The notes beneath the pieces are model-generated. The model worked only from the letters and a program-made list of their open reading frames with translations, was not told the DNA's origin and made no database searches. Shown piece after piece: positions 60,779 through 64,000 of a stretch of 64,000 nt of DNA; the first letter of the stretch is position 1, and the number at the start of each line of letters is the position of its first letter. This DNA comes from Pomphorhynchus laevis (lineage: Eukaryota > Acanthocephala > Palaeacanthocephala > Echinorhynchida > Pomphorhynchidae), in NCBI GenBank assembly GCA_012934845.2, contig WNNJ02003028.1:248001-312000 (forward strand). Direction: 5' to 3'. The translations under genes and the position numbers were made by a program.

Positions 60779-61711
60779 CTACAACAGTTTAGCTTCCAAT
60801 TTACTATCTTTAGTGCACCATAGTTTTACATCATCGGCAAATGCTAAGCATGGGTTTTGGATACGTGATAATAAGTCATTTAGAAATGTGACAAAAAGAA
60901 GAGGACACAATACAGTACCCTCAGGGACTCCACAATTTACATATCTTGTAGTGAAAATGTGGATCCCTACTCTAACTCTGTAGAAACGTCGACTAAGGAA
61001 TTCCCAAGCCAAATTGCAGATGGTACAAGGAGCACCATAGTAAGATAACAAGTTAATTAGACATGAGTGCGTAACTCGATCGAATGCCTTTGAAAAATCT
61101 AAAAAGATAATGCCGACGCATTTACCTGAGCTAGTCACCTTAGTCCACAATTCACGAGCTGATAACAGGCTAGAAGACACGACCGCTTGGAACGATAAAC
61201 GTGCTGTGAATTCATAATAATCCTATGCTCATATAAATTATTCAAAATTCTACGGGCGATCAATATTTCCAGAACTTTACATATGAAACTTGTGAGGCTT
61301 ATAGATCTATAGTCTGAGCAAAATGACGGTATTGATTTTTTGGGAATTGGAACAATAATTGCATATTTCCACGAATTAGGAACACAGGAGTTGGAAATAC
61401 TGTATTGGAAGAGCAAGACATGAAGACAAAGTTTTTAGAAGGAACGAAGAAATGTCATCCGGACCTGTTGAGCTATGGGGATTAAGATTTCTTAAGTACG
61501 CATCAACTTCACTGGAATATATTTTAGAAGTTGTCGATCGTTGTGAAATAGCTTCTAATCTCCAATTAATATCAGTTTCCACAAAATCATCACACGGAAG
61601 AGAAAAGCCAGAAGCTAGAGCTTCAGCAATTTCAACTTTATTAGTCAATGCACCCTTCACTGTATTAATAGAATTGATTATAGAAGGAATAGTTATATTA
61701 CATATGTCCAA
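60779..61711 (-). pseudogene. LINE reverse transcriptase, palm
   Basis: In order: STGPDDISSFLLKTL, SWKYAIIVPIPKK, DYRSISLTSFICKVLE, IIFLDFSKAFDRVTH (first catalytic D), a VNCGVPEGTVLCPLLF block, and LAFADDVKLW (catalytic FADD). This is the full motif series of a non-LTR RT, split over three overlapping frames. Confidence 0.92.
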
Positions 61712-62009
61712 AACTGTTTAGGCTCTTCATAAGCCTTAATCGCAATATTTGCTGCGAACTCATTTCGCTTCCTTAGTTTTAGTATTGTACATAGGTTTCG
61801 TGTTAGTCTAAAACGAGGAATTATATTCGAATTTGAAATTGACATGCGCCAAAGGTGATTACGAGTTCTCAACATAAGCATCATATCTTTATCAAACCAA
61901 GCGGGAAATTTCGATTGTGAAGAAATTGCATGTGTTGGAACAAATGTTTCTGAGATATTCATTAGATAATCCAAAATCTGATTAAGTAGTTCCTTATCTT
62001 CACCTATCA
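61693..62009 (-). pseudogene. LINE linker between EN and RT
   Basis: Reads FPAWFDKDMMLMLRTRNHLWR and AYEEPKQFWTYV, matching the P.W(F)..(E/D)......R....R and P..FW.Y(V) spacer motifs of this LINE group. Same strand and order as its neighbours. Confidence 0.8.
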
Positions 62010-62800
62010 CGCGAAGTGGATGAAGCTGACTAAAATTTAAAATTTCTTCAGTTTTGACCTTCGACCATTGACGCTTAAATACTTTCTCACAATTACTACA
62101 GAAACGAATGATAGGAGTAGCCTGGAAAGCGAGTACACAATGATCATTGCTACCGATGGGTGGCAGATAACTAACTCTTTCTATATCAGTGATACGTTTG
62201 GTGAATGCTAAATAGAGAACGGATCCTGGTCTTGATGAACTACATGTAGGTATGTATATATGCTGAATTAGAAGCAGTTCAGCAACTAGAAATTCGGATA
62301 AATCCTGCTCATCAATGCTACCTTTAGTAAAGATATATCCAGATCAGTTTGATTTTAGTAGATTGAAATCGCCAACGAGTATAAAATGTTTGCTAACGCA
62401 CAAGGAGCTCAACAATGGCTATAAAGCATCAAAATTTATTGGAACTAACTGATGTCGATATTGAACGCAAATATTAATACTAACGGACTCAGTTAGCATA
62501 AAAGCGCAAACTCTCAAACGATCCATACTCGTTACATTGAGATGATATATTTGATACAATGACATTGTTGCGAACGTACGCAGCAACTCCACCTCCATGC
62601 TTGCCCGATATTCGATCAGATCGCAGCAGTCGATAACCTGGAATGCTAATAAGGGTATCTGTAATATGAATATGTAACCAGGATTTAGTTATACAGAAAA
62701 AATCGTACGAATGTGACAGAATATATTGCAAAAGTTCTAGGACCTGAGGTAGCAAACTATGCAAATTCGAATAGCCTATTGACAAATACTTTGAAACATT
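62010..62800 (-). pseudogene. LINE endonuclease domain (APE type)
   Basis: 62,785-62,489 has IGYSNLHSLLPQV, FFCITKSWL (the family usually has TETWL, so the catalytic E region is altered) and GGGVAAYVRN. 62,400-62,010 has ILVGDFNLLKSN (GDFN) and a GSNDHCVLAF box (S-DH). Together these are the conserved blocks of LINE apurinic-type endonucleases. Stops and a frame change separate the two halves. Confidence 0.85.
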
Positions 62801-63079
62801 ACTAACGATAACTGCTCAGTTACTAATGAACATCAGACATCCTAACGGAGGACAAATTTCTCTACTGTTGATGTTTGAGAGAGAAACTCTCGGGGATGAA
62901 CAATCCGATAACATTGTAAAAATTCTGTTAGTTTTGCTCATAGATGCTTCATCGGAACCCATCGAACTGTCGGTCGCAATTTCACAACGCGAAAATTTCG
63001 ACAAGCAACATTACTGCTTTTAGGAGGTCGACCACGAAATTTTGCCATTGGATCAATATCAGCGGTTGTTGTTGATAAA

Positions 63080-63196
63080 AACTAAAATCTGGAACTAAAA
63101 TCTGGAACTAAAATCTGAAACTGAAATCTGAAACTAAAATCGGGAATTGAAATCTGGAATTGAAATCTGGAACTAAAATCTGAAACTGAAATCTGG
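63080..63196. repeat. 13-bp tandem repeat, exactly 9 copies, at the LINE 5' end
   Basis: AACTAAAATCTGG and variants (AACTGAAATCTGA, AATTGAAATCTGG), 117 bp with no indel, ending 31 bp before the candidate LINE start codon at 63,048. Confidence 0.9.
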
Positions 63197-63538
63197 AATG
63201 TATGTTATTAATCTCTCAAACATTTTTTTAAGTCAAAAAATGTTCGAAAGAAAGAAAAAATTATATTTTTTTGATTATGCTACTACATGAGCAAGCGAAA
63301 TATTCAGAACAGCAAACTACCTTTATGTATTTTATATTATTTAGAAATTGAAAATACACGTTCATTTCTAGTTTCATTAATTCAACGGATATTGCTTCCA
63401 TCAATAAACGTTTGTGATAACTACTTTCAATACAGATAATTTGTGCATTATTAAAATCAATTGTTCTTCTCATGCGCATAGTCTGCCAGTGCCGATTTGT
63501 AGTTTGCCGAATTTAACGCTTTCCTAAATTCACTGACC

Positions 63539-63560
63539 CTTGTAGAAAATTTTCTACAAG
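63539..63560. repeat. Perfect 22-bp palindrome
   Basis: CTTGTAGAAAATTTTCTACAAG is fully self-complementary. Confidence 0.95.
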
Positions 63561-63602
63561 TCTAGTAGCGCAGATATAATTCTTAAATAGGCGGATATAA
63601 TT

Positions 63603-63710
63603 CTGCACTAGGCACATCATATGGCACTAGGCCATATGATGTACCTAGTGCAGTTAATGTGCCTAGTGCCATATGATTAACTGCCTAGTGCAGTTAATCG
63701 TCAGCTAATC
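63603..63710. repeat. Nested palindromes with CCTAGTGC and CCATATGAT words
   Basis: 63,603-63,625 and 63,631-63,653 pair over 23 bp with one mismatch around ACTAG. The same words (GTGCCTAGTGCCATATGAT, TGCCTAGTGCAGTTAA) recur to 63,710, so several alternative hairpins overlap. Confidence 0.85.
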
Positions 63711-64000
63711 ACTACTTGTATATATTGCGTTTTTCTATTGAAATATTGAAAATAATTTGATTTTCATTTTCATTTGTTGGGTGTGGCCTTCCGTTTTAAT
63801 GAACGATTTACTACTACGATTCCCAACCAGCATGTCTCCTTCATATATAAAATTAAAAATAATGTTAAATAAAATTCGAATAATTAAATAATAAATAATT
63901 ATAAATAGCAACATTTTAGTAGAATATTATAATTGTAAAAGATAAAGCATGACTGGATTTTACTATTAAGGTATTTATTTATCTTATTATCTAGTTTAAT
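63711..64000. other. AT-rich end of window
   Basis: No feature recognised. Confidence 0.5.

Larger units (their letters stand above)
60050..63048 (-). mobile_element. LINE of the CR1/Jockey-like group, ORF with EN and RT
   Basis: Minus-strand element read from 63,048 down to about 60,050: a short N-terminal lead (MAKFRGRPPKSSN), endonuclease, linker, RT and a C-terminal tail. It lies in several frames, so it carries a handful of frameshifts and stops and is not active, but nearly the whole ORF2 length (~3 kb) is present. No ORF1 and no poly(A) or microsatellite tail is recognised. Much better preserved than the relic at 34.9-36.4 kb. Confidence 0.9.

Overview
The window is AT-rich animal DNA. 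It has spliced host genes, one of them with a 52-nt intron, a long satellite, CR1/Jockey-like LINEs and many Penelope-like elements (PLEs). The AT bias, the short intron and a tRNA-like repeat carrying hammerhead words (compare schistosome Sm-alpha) make a flatworm a reasonable guess. This is inference; no rRNA, mitochondrial or other diagnostic gene is present.

Layout. 1-21,165: one tandem array of about 65 units, mostly 315-318 bp, with a few 399-bp units. Each unit contains RNA polymerase III A and B boxes, so the satellite is an amplified tRNA-derived SINE. Older dispersed copies lie at 34.5-34.9 and 57.3 kb, and a perfect hairpin made of the SINE tail lies at 41.2 kb. 21-31 kb: AT-rich DNA with PLE fragments, mostly on the minus strand, LINE scraps and small tandem repeats. 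31.4-31.8 kb (-): the first coding exon of a kindlin/fermitin. 32-38 kb: foldback elements, a decayed LINE and a PLE reverse transcriptase. 38.6-51.75 kb (-): a TJAP1/BEGAIN-like coiled-coil gene in five exons whose phases all match, with introns full of PLE pieces, an 8 x 94 bp array and hammerhead ribozymes. 52.0 kb (+): an unidentified exon-like ORF. 53-57 kb: AT-rich repeats and an array built from a PLE tail. 58.56-58.77 kb (-): a complete SERP1/RAMP4 gene. 60.05-63.05 kb (-): a LINE with endonuclease and reverse transcriptase, preceded by a 9 x 13 bp repeat. 63.5-63.7 kb: nested palindromes.

Most notable: three textbook hammerhead ribozymes spaced exactly 351 bp apart (49.2-50.0 kb, minus strand); a fourth at 48.76 kb (+) whose stem III is self-complementary; and hammerhead core words with compensatory changes inside the SINE/satellite itself. 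The window therefore links self-cleaving RNA motifs to two unrelated repeat classes, PLE ends and a SINE-derived satellite.

The three recognised host genes are ordinary cell-biology genes (integrin adhesion, junction/coiled-coil scaffold, ER translocon). Nothing suggests they act in one pathway.
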